The notes: generated by a model not told the origin, from the letters alone. A stretch of 64,000 bases of DNA from CAVZYN01 sp963779515 (GCA_963779515.1 CAVZYN010000006.1:1-64000), one strand, 5' to 3'; positions 16,893 through 26,298 are shown, numbered from the stretch's first letter. Numbers and translations are program-made.

Positions 16893-17377
16893 CCGAGCCT
16901 TACTTCACGGACGACGCCGCAGCCCTTGAGTGCCACTGGCATGGCTGAAAAGGCCATCAGAAGCGCGAGATATATTCGACCGGCGTCCGTAGACAGATAG
17001 GAAATTTGGTCCGCCCAAGCGATGCCCCGCATCGCAAACCCCAGACTTGTGTCTGCGAGTATAATAAGCATAAGAGCAGCGACGCCCACCATGATGAGCC
17101 CACGAGTGTTGGCAAGTCCGAATCTGTTCCGCACCCAAACAGCTGCCAGTCCCATTGCGATCAGAAGGAACGGCGCTTCGCAGACCGCCGCAATTGTCTT
17201 GCCGAAACGAGGCTCAAGCCAGAAGATGCGGACGGGCCCGAGCACGAATCCGACCCCGAACACGATAGCGAAGTAGAGAACCGCAGCTCCTAAGACGGCC
17301 AAAACATCAATCTCCGTCGATTGCAGGCTGGAGCGAACGATCGACCGCCCGATCGGCTTTTGCTCTGACCGCATCAC
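16880..17377 (-). CDS. Multi-pass membrane protein of unknown function
   Basis: A 165-residue protein with about four hydrophobic segments (roughly residues 25-50, 62-82, 92-110 and 130-150). No named family recognised. It overlaps the upstream gene by four bases and the two probably form a two-gene operon. The IS5-family element ends within its last codons, so the final 11 or so residues are probably encoded by the IS end and the native C-terminus has been replaced. Confidence 0.7.
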   Translation of the reverse strand: MMRSEQKPIGRSIVRSSLQSTEIDVLAVLGAAVLYFAIVFGVGFVLGPVRIFWLEPRFGKTIAAVCEAPFLLIAMGLAAVWVRNRFGLANTRGLIMVGVAALMLIILADTSLGFAMRGIAWADQISYLSTDAGRIYLALLMAFSAMPVALKGCGVVREVRLGHPA

Positions 17378-17868
17378 GAAACGCCCCCGCCGCCAACATC
17401 GACGACCTGGCGGCTCAACAACACTGTAACGCCGAGATCAACCACCACATCGAGCAACATGGTGTAAGCCGTGACCCAAGCTGTCTTGATTTGGAAAGAC
17501 GACAGCAGAACATAGCCCGAGTGATGCTGAAGGATGACATAGGTAATGACAAATAACGGAATGATCGACGTCAGTGCATCAACCCACATCTGGTTCTTGG
17601 TGCCGGAACCGACCAGGATCAAACTCCCCATCTGCACCCAAATGTAGGTGAGCAGGAGCCAGGTAACAGAAAACTCAGCACCTCCCTGCCAGCTGTTCGG
17701 CGGGCTCCAGCCAGCGCCGGCAATGAAAAATAATCCGATTGCGATAGCTATGACAGCAGATGATATAATGCTGATTTTGTAACCGTTTGGATGCCACCGG
17801 CGCGCCGGCAACGCATGCTCGGTCTGCAGCATCGCTGCCATCTGGCGGGACGAGAGTGACTGGTTCAT
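17374..17868 (-). CDS. Membrane protein of unknown function
   Basis: A 164-residue protein with a soluble N-terminus (about 35 residues) and four predicted membrane helices. The ATG at 17868 follows a GAGGAT ribosome site; a start at 17910 lacks one. A perfect FixK/FNR box 87 bp upstream suggests low-oxygen expression. Four-base overlap with the next gene indicates co-translation. I do not recognise the family. Confidence 0.78.
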   Translation of the reverse strand: MNQSLSSRQMAAMLQTEHALPARRWHPNGYKISIISSAVIAIAIGLFFIAGAGWSPPNSWQGGAEFSVTWLLLTYIWVQMGSLILVGSGTKNQMWVDALTSIIPLFVITYVILQHHSGYVLLSSFQIKTAWVTAYTMLLDVVVDLGVTVLLSRQVVDVGGGGVS

Positions 17869-17924
17869 GACAATATCCTCGCACTGGCCATTTGATGTGA
17901 CAGGCTGCATTCAATATTTCAGAT

Positions 17925-18191
17925 TTATTCTTCCTGACGATTGCGAGCTGGCGATTGACGCCGATCAAATTTGGAGAAGTCAATCGCTCGCCATTTGCCT
18001 CGGAACTTTTGGTAACGCCTCTTCACAGCAGACCACGCTACACGATGCGCAATCTCCTCGCGCCGCGACGGCTGCGCCTTGCCATAACTCCGCCACGCCG
18101 CATTGAAGGCGCTTCGAAAGATGTCCTGTGCATGGGATGGAAGTGCGCGTCTCAGTGAGACAGGCAGATCGTCATTGTGTGCGTACGGCAT
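17925..18191 (-). CDS. chaB: ChaB family protein
   Basis: An 88-residue protein with the ChaB family core LPVSLRRALPSHAQDIFRSA followed by a basic helical stretch EEIAHRVAWSAVKRRYQK. E. coli ChaB is named as a regulator of the ChaA cation antiporter, but the role of the family is poorly defined and no ChaA is visible here. The ATG at 18191 follows ACGAGGAG. Its C-terminal coding region contains the FixK box that serves the next gene. Confidence 0.85.
   Translation of the reverse strand: MPYAHNDDLPVSLRRALPSHAQDIFRSAFNAAWRSYGKAQPSRREEIAHRVAWSAVKRRYQKFRGKWRAIDFSKFDRRQSPARNRQEE
17955..17968 (-). promoter_or_regulatory. Perfect FixK/FNR box inside the 3' end of chaB
   Basis: TTGACGCCGATCAA matches the consensus exactly. 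It lies 87 bp upstream of the membrane-protein gene starting at 17868 and within the chaB coding sequence. Confidence 0.65.
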
Positions 18192-18731
18192 GAGACGGCT
18201 CCTCGTCGGCGCCATCCCCGAACCGACGGCTTACGCACCGAGGCTGGCGTTCATCTGCGCCGATTTAAGATCACGAAGTCAAACCCCGGTGGACTCGAGA
18301 CTTGATGGAGAACCTAACGTCGATGTGCCATTGACCTCATTTCCTAAGGAACACTCATCATCGTCCAAATCTTCAGAGAATGACCCTTCAATTGCGACCC
18401 AACTTCCGCAAGCTTGTGCAGAGTAGGATCAGAATAGCACGCACCCTGTCGGCACCTTGATATGGCGCAATATGGTAAGTACACCGGCTTCACATTTTTC
18501 AATCTAGCAAGAGATCGCGCTTGCCGTGCAGCTCAGTTCTGATTGACACGTCCGCGCCTCATTACAGCAGCATCCGCGTGGGACGTCGCAAGTGGCGGCG
18601 GTCGTCCCAATCTCTGCGCAAGATCAATAGCGCATGCCGATCCTCGGACTAATCAGGAGTTGGAACAACCCAAAGTCGCAGGACGCACCCTTCTCAGCTT
18701 CCAGCGACACCAAACGCACGACCAGGTTACG
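18192..18731. other. 540-base gap without a supported gene
   Basis: The gap separates the divergent chaB and ABC-transporter genes. Only short frames of unlikely composition occur, including an in-frame upstream extension of the ABC gene from 18543 that lacks a ribosome site. No FixK box or clear terminator was found; promoters for both flanking genes are expected here. Confidence 0.5.
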
Positions 18732-19868
18732 ATGGAACCAACCACGCGCCCCGACATTCTGCCCAAACGACACTACGTTGGCTCACCGGTCGGCTTTTTG
18801 CGGTTCGCCCTTCAATTCTGGTCAGCACGCTCCGCGCGGCGTGCCTGGTATCTCGCTACCGCGATCCTACTACTCTTGCTCGCAAATCTCGTCGTGAACA
18901 TTGGCCTGAACCGCTGGCATCGATGGTTCTTTGACGCGCTTGAACGGCGAGATGCCACTCTCCTGCCTCTTGCGATCGCCTCGCTTGCCGGCCTCATAGT
19001 TACGGGCGCCGCATTTGCTGTGGCCATGGTCAAATGCCGAATGACCTTGCAAGTGTCGTGGCGTCAGTGGGTCACAGAATCTCTGATCAATTCATGGTTC
19101 GGCAGAGGCGTGTTTGGTCCACCAAAGTTCCCCAACGAAAATCATGGAAGCCCTGCGTTTCGCTTGGCCGAGGATCTTCGGCTGGCCCTCGATCCGATCA
19201 CTGAACTGACGATCGGATTCATCAATGCGATCATTTCAGCCGCGACGTTTGTTGGGGTCTTGGTGATTGTGGGCGGTTCACTCTCAGTTTCAATTGCCGG
19301 CTGGCATTTGGCAATTCCCGCCTACATCGCTCTCGCAGCACTGATCTATGCGGCTCTGGTATCGAGCACGACGTACATCATCGGCCAACCACTTGTGCGC
19401 CGGGTCGGTCAGAAAAACGAGGCTGAAGCGCAGTTCCTATTCGAACTGACGCGTGCTGCCGAAGGTCCTGCCTTTGGCGGTACGCGGACATCGCCACCAA
19501 ACGACTTGGATGCGGTATCATCCGCGTTCAGGCGAACCATTAAGCGCTGGCATCGCGTTATTCGCGAGCACTGCCGCCTGACATGGATCACCAATAGCAG
19601 CAGCTTCTTCTCCCCCATGCTGCCCTTGCTGCTGGCGGCACCCAAATATATCAACGGCGAGTTATCACTCGGGGCTGTCATGCAAGTCGCCGCAGCTTTC
19701 ACGATGGTGCTCGGGGCGCTCAATTGGTTCTCCGACAACTACATCCGGCTTGCCGAATGGTCAGCGTCCGCGAAGCGCGTCGATGAGTTGCGGCATGAGC
19801 TTGACGGTGTACAAAACCCCGGCGATCGAGGGCCGGCGATTGCAGGGTCCCAACATCCCGATGACTGA
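18732..19868 (+). CDS. YddA/SbmA-like ABC transporter membrane half without ATPase domain
   Basis: A 378-residue membrane protein of the ABC_membrane_2 (YddA/BacA-related) group. It shows the family segments NIGLNRWHRWFFDALERRD, RLAEDLRLALDPITELTIGF and GALNWFSDNYIRLAEWSAS, across about six membrane helices. YddA-type members normally continue about 200 residues into an ATPase domain; here the frame stops soon after the coupling region and no ATPase remnant follows in the 44 bases before the convergent gene. BacA/SbmA proper also lack an ATPase domain, but the motifs fit YddA better. Substrates in the family include peptides. Confidence 0.75.
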   Translation: MEPTTRPDILPKRHYVGSPVGFLRFALQFWSARSARRAWYLATAILLLLLANLVVNIGLNRWHRWFFDALERRDATLLPLAIASLAGLIVTGAAFAVAMVKCRMTLQVSWRQWVTESLINSWFGRGVFGPPKFPNENHGSPAFRLAEDLRLALDPITELTIGFINAIISAATFVGVLVIVGGSLSVSIAGWHLAIPAYIALAALIYAALVSSTTYIIGQPLVRRVGQKNEAEAQFLFELTRAAEGPAFGGTRTSPPNDLDAVSSAFRRTIKRWHRVIREHCRLTWITNSSSFFSPMLPLLLAAPKYINGELSLGAVMQVAAAFTMVLGALNWFSDNYIRLAEWSASAKRVDELRHELDGVQNPGDRGPAIAGSQHPDD

Positions 19869-19911
19869 TGTCAACTCCAATGGCTGCGGAACGCGAGGCA
19901 TGAAACTCTAG

Positions 19912-20718
19912 TTAAGGTCCTGGATCTCGATAGAGATCAGCATAGGCATGCCAAGTCGCATGACCGATCAGCGGGAATGCCACGATCAGCCCAGCAAGCA
20001 GCGTCACAAAGCCTGCGGCCATAATAGTCACAATCAGCGCAGCCCACAGCACCATTGGTTTGGGGTTCTGGATCACCGCACTCATGCTCGCACGCGCAGC
20101 CGAGACGGCATCAATCTGACGGACCAAAAGCATCGGTACCGCAAATGCTGAAATGGAAAAGACGAGTGCGGCGAGCAAACCACCAGTTAATGTGCCGACG
20201 ATGAGGAGACCGAGGCCGCGCGGCGTAAAAAGGAGTGCCTGCATGAATTCGCCCAGAGGAGGCAGTCCGGTTGTCCCGAAGAACAACATCAAAAGCAAGA
20301 ACGCGATCTGAATCCAGACCAGGAAGGCGAACAGCAATACGGCTCCGAAGAATGCAAGTTGCCCGCGGGCGGCAAATCCAGCACTCACAACATCTCGCAG
20401 ACTGACCTCCTCGCCACATGCCAATCGGTGGCTCGCTTCGTAAAGACCGACGGACAAAAGCGGACCGATCAAAAGTAAGCCCCCTGCAAGCGCCAGGAAA
20501 AGTGAGTGCGCCCCCACATTCCACAATCCCAGGCCCAATACAGCCGCGGCGAAAGCAAAAATCCCCCCATATGTCAGGCTAATCAGTGGCACCCGCCACA
20601 TATCGCGCCATCCAGCCGCGAGCCACTCCCAAGGTGCATCGAAACCGACACGGCGCGGTGCATGATATGCATCGAGCGCAACACCCATCACTTCCGACAA
20701 TCCTACTTCCTTAGTCAT
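19912..20718 (-). CDS. DUF2189 family membrane protein
   Basis: A 268-residue protein with six to seven hydrophobic helices and the pattern of the DUF2189 family: a soluble start (GWRDMWRVPLISLTYG), then paired helices ending IGHATWHAYADLY. Found next to cbb3 oxidase genes in many proteobacteria, suggesting an accessory role in membrane complex assembly, which is unproven. The start at 20718 overlaps the end of ccoS by eight bases. Confidence 0.82.
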   Translation of the reverse strand: MTKEVGLSEVMGVALDAYHAPRRVGFDAPWEWLAAGWRDMWRVPLISLTYGGIFAFAAAVLGLGLWNVGAHSLFLALAGGLLLIGPLLSVGLYEASHRLACGEEVSLRDVVSAGFAARGQLAFFGAVLLFAFLVWIQIAFLLLMLFFGTTGLPPLGEFMQALLFTPRGLGLLIVGTLTGGLLAALVFSISAFAVPMLLVRQIDAVSAARASMSAVIQNPKPMVLWAALIVTIMAAGFVTLLAGLIVAFPLIGHATWHAYADLYRDPGP

Positions 20719-20932
20719 GACGACCGCCGGGCGTTCCACTCGAATTTTTCGGGAGGCGATCCGTTCCGACTGTAGTGCGGTTTCGCGCTAGTTCCGTTTC
20801 ATCGTCGAGCGCCCGCCAACCGGCCCCTTCTAGGTCCTCGAATTGCCTCGCCTTCAATGACCACAGGAACGCCGCGAGGCCCAGGGCCCCGAGCGATAAC
20901 GCAGCTGGAATGAGCCATGCAAGCGCCGTCAT
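20711..20932 (-). CDS. ccoS: cbb3-type cytochrome oxidase assembly protein CcoS (FixS)
   Basis: A 73-residue protein with one N-terminal membrane helix (about residues 5-26) followed by a WSLKARQFEDLEGAGWRAL segment, the hallmark of CcoS/FixS. It is required for inserting heme b and Cu into CcoN. Its ATG overlaps the ccoI stop by four bases. Confidence 0.92.
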   Translation of the reverse strand: MTALAWLIPAALSLGALGLAAFLWSLKARQFEDLEGAGWRALDDETELARNRTTVGTDRLPKNSSGTPGGRHD

Positions 20933-23148
20933 GATCGAGCCTCGTAAGATTGCGAACCTAAACGGAGGGCGTTGATCGTCACAGCAATGGACGACGTCGA
21001 CATCGCGACAGCTGCAATGAGGGGCGTTACCAGCCCGGCAATGGCGAGTGGCACGAAGAGGGCATTGTAGCCTGCCGCGATCATCAAATTCTCGAGCGCG
21101 CGGCGCCGCGCCACTTGCGCCACCAAAAGCACCTCCAACACAGGCGCTAACCGTTCACCTTGGAAAACCGCATCTGCCGCTGCTTGGCTGATATCCGCGG
21201 CACTCGATGGCGAGAGCGAGGCGTGTCCTGCGGCGAGCGCTGGTGCATCGTTGAGACCGTCACCAATCATCAGCACCTTTCGCCCCGCCTCGGCCAAGCT
21301 CCGAAGGCGGGCGATCTTCTCACCGGGTCGCTGCGCTGCCCGCCAGTTCTCTATCCCCACGGCGCGCGCCATTTCGGCAACGACGGCTTCCCGATCTCCT
21401 GAAAGAATTTCAAGAGCATATCCTGATGAGGCAAGCGATTGAACCACGTCGCGCGCGTCGGTTCTGAGGGCATCGTCGAATGTCATTGAAACCGGCGGGC
21501 ATGAACCATTGCGATACCAAAGTGTCTGATCGCCAGTGAGGCTTTCGACGATGCCACAGAAGCGCGCCGACCCGAGACGCAGGAATTGATTATCAACTTC
21601 AGCGTGGAGACCCTCCCCCGCGACCTCCTCGACGTTCGACAGTGCTGATACTGCGAGACCGCGACGGCGCGCGGCCCGAACAATGGCCTTCGAATAGGGG
21701 TGGCGGCTTTGCGACGCGAGGCTCGCAGCACCTGACAACACAATGTGGGGGATGGAGTTTGGATCTCTCAGCTCTGGTTCACCACGCGTAAGCGTACCCG
21801 TCTTATCCAGTACAACGGTGTCCACCTCAGCAAGGCGCTCGAGCCCATCCGCAGCCTTCAAGACGATCCCGCTACGGAAAAGACGGCCAGTCGCAACAAC
21901 CTGCACCGCAGGCACGGCGAGCGCGAGCGCACACGGGCACGTAATGATGAGCACCGCAATCGCAGCGGTCAGCGCTGGTTCCCAGCCACGACCGGCAGCT
22001 ACCCAACCGATAAACGTCACCAAACTGAGCACGTGAACCGCCGGCGCATAGAGACGCGCAGCACGATCAGCCAACCTAACGTAGCGACCGCGAGCCTGCT
22101 CAGCTGTCTGCATAAGATGGGCGATCTCTGACAGCAGAGTATTGTCCGCAACAGCAGTCGCCTCAGCCTCGAGCGGTCCGGCGAGCGCAATCGTGCCAGC
22201 GTAGATGCGATCACCACAACTGATGACACGCGGTTTGCTTTCTCCGGTGATCAAACCTTCGTCGATCTTTCCTTTGCCTCGCGTCACGCGAGCATCAACA
22301 GGGACCCGCTCGCCTGCGGCAATGAGGACGCGCATACCCGAGGTGACAGATGACGTCGCGATTCTTTCGATACTGCCGTCACATCGCACCACAGATGCAG
22401 CAGGTGTCCGTAAACCAAGCAAGTTCTCGGCGGCGCTCGCAGCCCGGGTGCGGACATGCTGATCGAGTGCGCGGCCAATGAGCAGAAAGAACAGCAGCGT
22501 GATTGCCGCGTCGAAGTATACCTGCTCGCTGCCACGGATCGTTTGAAACAGGCTCATGCCCGTGGCGAGTACAACACCGAGCGAGATCGGCACGTCCATA
22601 TTGAGGCGACGTGCGGCAAGAGCGTGTCTCGCGGAGACAAAGAACGGCTGCCCCGCATAGGCGACAGCAGGCAGCGCTATCAGCGCGGATAGCCAATGGA
22701 ACAGAGACTGGAGAGTAGGTGGCATGTCACCCGCATGCCCGGACCAGACTGCCACAGAGAGCAACATGATGTTTGTTGCGGCGAATCCAGCGACGCCAAG
22801 ACGCTTTAGATAGTCATGGTTTGCGACACTGGGCCGCGACGATTTAGTATCTGGCAGGACGGTCGCGACGAAACCCGACGCCTTGAGAGCAGCAATAAAC
22901 GCCTCGGCAGATGCTGGCCGGCCAGACGTTGAAATTACGACCCGCTTCGCTGAGAGGTTTACGCGGGCAGCGGTGACACCTGGTAGGGACGCAAGTGTCT
23001 GCTCGACTTTTCGCATGCAACCACCGCAATGCATGTTGTCGACGACCAACGTCGTCGTAGCACGAGCACCTCCATCGCTCGTACTAACAAATTCCGGCAG
23101 TTGGGCCCACGATGATGCTCTGACACCGGTCGTCATGGCGTCAGCCAT
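20929..23148 (-). CDS. ccoI: Copper-translocating P-type ATPase CcoI (FixI)
   Basis: A 739-residue P1B copper ATPase that supplies Cu for the CuB centre of the cbb3 oxidase. An HMA domain at about residues 32-98 carries the CGGC copper motif (41-44). The membrane motif is CPC (TCPCALALAVPAV), with phosphorylation in DKTGTLTRGEP and hinge GDGLNDAPAL. It is translationally coupled on both sides, overlapping ccoH by 16 bases and ccoS by four. Confidence 0.95.
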   Translation of the reverse strand: MADAMTTGVRASSWAQLPEFVSTSDGGARATTTLVVDNMHCGGCMRKVEQTLASLPGVTAARVNLSAKRVVISTSGRPASAEAFIAALKASGFVATVLPDTKSSRPSVANHDYLKRLGVAGFAATNIMLLSVAVWSGHAGDMPPTLQSLFHWLSALIALPAVAYAGQPFFVSARHALAARRLNMDVPISLGVVLATGMSLFQTIRGSEQVYFDAAITLLFFLLIGRALDQHVRTRAASAAENLLGLRTPAASVVRCDGSIERIATSSVTSGMRVLIAAGERVPVDARVTRGKGKIDEGLITGESKPRVISCGDRIYAGTIALAGPLEAEATAVADNTLLSEIAHLMQTAEQARGRYVRLADRAARLYAPAVHVLSLVTFIGWVAAGRGWEPALTAAIAVLIITCPCALALAVPAVQVVATGRLFRSGIVLKAADGLERLAEVDTVVLDKTGTLTRGEPELRDPNSIPHIVLSGAASLASQSRHPYSKAIVRAARRRGLAVSALSNVEEVAGEGLHAEVDNQFLRLGSARFCGIVESLTGDQTLWYRNGSCPPVSMTFDDALRTDARDVVQSLASSGYALEILSGDREAVVAEMARAVGIENWRAAQRPGEKIARLRSLAEAGRKVLMIGDGLNDAPALAAGHASLSPSSAADISQAAADAVFQGERLAPVLEVLLVAQVARRRALENLMIAAGYNALFVPLAIAGLVTPLIAAVAMSTSSIAVTINALRLGSQSYEARS

Positions 23149-23642
23149 AGCCGCCTCTTGGTTCGAAAAACTGGTTCAGTGGAAGCCTCGACGCGAGCTT
23201 CGATTGTGACGATCCAACTGCCCGCATCGAGAGGAGCAACACGCGTTGCGTATTTTCCGCCGCGTTCCTCGGCAAGGTTCAAGACCAAATCGCGGTGTGC
23301 GATAGACGGCCGGCCGATAGTGGCAATCACTGTTAGTCCTTGGACCGGGACGCCAAATCGATCGGCGACAAGCAGAGCCAGATCGCCGCCGCGAGTTGCG
23401 GTGATTGTCTCCCGCCAACCAAGTTCGACCTGTCGCTCGTCAGCCGCGATCCGCGCATTGTAGGCCAGTCCCTTGCGATAAGGCTCGTCTGCGACAACGC
23501 CCGTGTAAGTCGATAGCGCCACGAACATGAAATAGCCATTGACGGCAAAAATGGTTCCGAAGAACAGAAGTAGGCCGATCAGCACATGACGCCCATTGAG
23601 GTTGGCCGCACGAGATGGTGTTTCGAGCCGTTCGAGCATCAT
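23133..23642 (-). CDS. ccoH: FixH/CcoH family protein
   Basis: A 169-residue protein with one N-terminal membrane helix (about residues 20-42) and a periplasmic beta-rich domain. It matches FixH/CcoH, an assembly factor that helps hold cbb3 subunits and CcoI together. Two adjacent ATG codons (23642 and 23639) overlap the ccoG stop. Confidence 0.92.
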   Translation of the reverse strand: MMLERLETPSRAANLNGRHVLIGLLLFFGTIFAVNGYFMFVALSTYTGVVADEPYRKGLAYNARIAADERQVELGWRETITATRGGDLALLVADRFGVPVQGLTVIATIGRPSIAHRDLVLNLAEERGGKYATRVAPLDAGSWIVTIEARVEASTEPVFRTKRRLWLTP

Positions 23643-25174
23643 GGACGACTCCGTTGCGCGGCTACAGGAATCTGAAAGTGCGTCCGGCGCGCCATCTCTG
23701 TCGTTGACGCGGCGTCGTGCACCACAAGCGAAAATGGTGACTGTGGCGCTTGCAGTTGTCCCAACTCAGAAGCAGGGACGGTGACGAAGAGACGCAATTC
23801 GCGGAGATCATCTGTTGCGACCCGCACCGCTGGTTGCTCGTTACTCTCGGCGCCGACGACAGTAACGCGCGCGCCTTTCAGGCCAATTGCCGCAATCGTG
23901 ACTGTGCGTGGTTCATGCAGCTTATTGAGGATCTTCACCGTATAGCCATTGCGAATACTGCCATCCGATAGCAGCACGAACGGTGGGCTCCGGTCATGCA
24001 GCACATTAATTTCGAGAATGGTCCGGTTGAGCCAGGCCACAAGCATGATGACGGCGACCATCGAAAACAGCCCCGCGTAGAGAATCGTGCGCGGCCGCAC
24101 CAGTTGCAGCGACTCATGGTGTCCCGCGGCTTTGGCCTCCTGCTTGGCCACGGTGTCATAGCCTATCAGGCCGCGTGGACGGCCGATCCGGTCCATGATG
24201 TCGTTGCATGCATCGATACACAGCGCGCACTGGATGCACTCGAGTTGCGAGCCGTCACGGATATCGATCCCAGCAGGACAAACGACGACGCACGCTTTGC
24301 AATCGATACAATCGCCACGATGGCTCCAGTCCACGCCACCGCCGTCACCCTTGCGGATCGGCCCTCGCGGTTCACCGCGCCCGCTTTTGTAGCTGACGAG
24401 CAAGGTATGCCGATCTGTCATCGCGCCCTGAATACGGGGCCATGGACACATATATGTGCAGACCTGCTCGCGGGCGATGCCACCCAGGAGATATGTCGTC
24501 AGCATGAAAATGCCGAGAAACAGATACGCGACCGCTGGCGCCGTTCCAGCCATGAGTTCACGTGCGAGTGTCGGCGCGTCGCGAAAATAGAAGACCAATG
24601 CCCCACCTGTCGCAAGACCAATTCCGAGCCAAGACAGATGCGTCATTCCTTTCTTGAAGATCTTGGCGACGCCCCATGGTTCTTTGTCGAGACGGATCCG
24701 GGCGCTACGATCCCCCTGCCAAAAGCGCTCGACCGTGACCATCAAATCGGTCCACACGGTTTGCGGGCATGTGTAGCCACACCAAACCCGTCCAGCCAGG
24801 GAGGTGAAAAGGAACAACCCGAGCGCAGCCAGCACCAGCAATCCCGTGACGAAATAGAATTCCTGAGGCCAGATCTCGAGAAAGAAAAAAAAGAAGCGGG
24901 TATTTGCCATGTCAAGGAGCACGGCCTGATCTGGCAGATCTGGTCCACGGCTCCATCGAAGCCACGGCAACGCATAGTAGATTCCGAGTGTCGCGATCAT
25001 GACACCCCACTTCAGAGTTCGGTAGTGACCATGGGCCAGCTTCGGATAGATTTTCTGCCGGACGGCATAGAGTTGGCGGTCAGATTTTCGATTGACGGCC
25101 TTCACGTCATGCTGATCCAAGTCAAGCGTAGGCTTGGCTCGGGCATCGTGCCGTCGATCGAGTACCGTGGTCAC
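23639..25174 (-). CDS. ccoG: Ferredoxin-type protein CcoG (FixG)
   Basis: A 511-residue membrane protein with several transmembrane segments and two [4Fe-4S] clusters in a cytoplasmic loop (CIDCKACVVVCPAGID and CIQCALCIDACNDI). A C-terminal immunoglobulin-like domain follows the last helix. CcoG reduces Cu(II) for CcoI during cbb3 assembly in Rhodobacter. First gene of the ccoGHIS unit, which follows ccoP after a gap of about 245 bases without a FixK box. Confidence 0.95.
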   Translation of the reverse strand: MTTVLDRRHDARAKPTLDLDQHDVKAVNRKSDRQLYAVRQKIYPKLAHGHYRTLKWGVMIATLGIYYALPWLRWSRGPDLPDQAVLLDMANTRFFFFFLEIWPQEFYFVTGLLVLAALGLFLFTSLAGRVWCGYTCPQTVWTDLMVTVERFWQGDRSARIRLDKEPWGVAKIFKKGMTHLSWLGIGLATGGALVFYFRDAPTLARELMAGTAPAVAYLFLGIFMLTTYLLGGIAREQVCTYMCPWPRIQGAMTDRHTLLVSYKSGRGEPRGPIRKGDGGGVDWSHRGDCIDCKACVVVCPAGIDIRDGSQLECIQCALCIDACNDIMDRIGRPRGLIGYDTVAKQEAKAAGHHESLQLVRPRTILYAGLFSMVAVIMLVAWLNRTILEINVLHDRSPPFVLLSDGSIRNGYTVKILNKLHEPRTVTIAAIGLKGARVTVVGAESNEQPAVRVATDDLRELRLFVTVPASELGQLQAPQSPFSLVVHDAASTTEMARRTHFQIPVAAQRSRP

Positions 25175-25419
25175 GCCTTACGCTCCATTGAAGCGGCTTT
25201 CTAAAACGGCACGCGTCGGTGCCGCCACGGCATCAGCCAACTGCACAGTCGCAGTCAAGCTGTGTCATCCGATTGATCCAGCGCAGGGCGCATCGGAGTG
25301 ACTACCAACCAAATTGGTGAGAATTGATCGTTCGAACTCCGCGACGTGACCTCTGCAGGCACCACAATCAGCGCGCATCCGCAGCAGCACATGGCAGGCC
25401 CTCCAAGAGTTGCGCGGCT

Positions 25420-26298
25420 CTACTTCCCACCGCCAAGACTGTGGACGTAGATCGCAAGTGCCTTGAGCGTTACTGCATCTAATCGTCCCGTCCACGCGGG
25501 CATCATCCCGCCGCGTCCTGTCCGAATGCTTTCGACCACAGCTTCTGTACTGCCGCCATAAAGCCAAATGCCGTCTGTCAGATCAGGCACACCCTGGTCC
25601 GCTTTACCCTTTCCGCTGTCACCGTGGCAGGCCACGCATTGCTCTTTGTAGACCGCGGCGCCGCGCGCTGCGGTCGCAAGATCCGCCGCCTTGCCGGAGA
25701 GCGACAGAACATGTGCCGCCACGTCCTGAATTTGTCCGGAGTTCAAAAGATTATCGACCCCGAAACGGGGCATCTGTGAGGCCCGCGCGTCCTTGTGGTC
25801 GGAGCGGATACCGAACAGGATCGTCTTGTGGATGTCCTCGATATTGCCACCCCAGATCCAATCGTCGTCGTTGAGATTCGGGTAGCCGGCGAAGCCTTGG
25901 GCGCCACGGCCGTGACAGGGCGCACAGTTTGTCTGGAACGCCGCCGCCCCACCGGCCAGTGTGAAGCGTAGGAGTTCTGAGTTCTTTCGAATTTCGGAAA
26001 GCGGCGTCTTCGCGAGAACATCCCGCATGCCGGATTGCGCTTGCTCGGCCAATTTGACTTCGGCCGCTACTGTGGCGCGTTGGCTGTATCCGAGCATACC
26101 CGTCGTATAACCGTTGAGCGTCGGCCACGCTGGATACACCACCCAGTAACCGACGGCCCACACAATCGATGCATAGAAGGTCAACAGCCACCAGCGCGGC
26201 AGAGGCTTGTTGAGCTCCTTGATGCCGTCCCACTCGTGACCCGTCGTTTCGACACCAGTAATGTCGTCGATTTCGACTCTCTTGCTCACGGTTCGCAC
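25420..26298 (-). CDS. ccoP: cbb3 oxidase diheme subunit CcoP (FixP)
   Basis: A 292-residue membrane-anchored cytochrome c. One helix (about residues 36-58) precedes two c-type heme sites, CAPCH (125-129) and CVACH (near residue 220). The N-terminal GHEWDGIKELNKPLPRWWL segment is characteristic of FixP. GTG codons at 26298 and 26289 are both possible starts; the latter gives a GTGA overlap with the ccoQ stop. Confidence 0.95.
   Translation of the reverse strand: MRTVSKRVEIDDITGVETTGHEWDGIKELNKPLPRWWLLTFYASIVWAVGYWVVYPAWPTLNGYTTGMLGYSQRATVAAEVKLAEQAQSGMRDVLAKTPLSEIRKNSELLRFTLAGGAAAFQTNCAPCHGRGAQGFAGYPNLNDDDWIWGGNIEDIHKTILFGIRSDHKDARASQMPRFGVDNLLNSGQIQDVAAHVLSLSGKAADLATAARGAAVYKEQCVACHGDSGKGKADQGVPDLTDGIWLYGGSTEAVVESIRTGRGGMMPAWTGRLDAVTLKALAIYVHSLGGGK

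Larger units (their letters stand above)
12524..16915 (+). mobile_element. IS5-family insertion sequence, interrupted by IS66
   Basis: This is the outer element of a nested pair. A 13-bp exact inverted repeat (GTCGTCCGTGAAG at 12524-12536 and its complement at 16903-16915) brackets an IS5-family transposase gene. The same six bases, GCCGCA, lie directly outside both ends (12518-12523 and 16916-16921) and may be the target duplication, though six is an unusual length for the IS5 group and the true ends could differ by a few bases. Without the IS66 insert it would be about 1.56 kb. The right end lies inside the 3' end of the minus-strand membrane gene. Confidence 0.65.

Noticed and set aside
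23996..25204. 402-codon open frame on the plus strand opposite ccoG
   Set aside because: It is an antisense shadow of ccoG in high-GC sequence; the ccoG product has clear iron-sulfur motifs.
25175..25419. FixK box driving ccoG
   Set aside because: TTGATCGTTCGAA and TTGATCCAGCGCA occur in the gap but neither fits the second half-site, so ccoGHIS probably reads through from ccoN or uses an unrecognised promoter.
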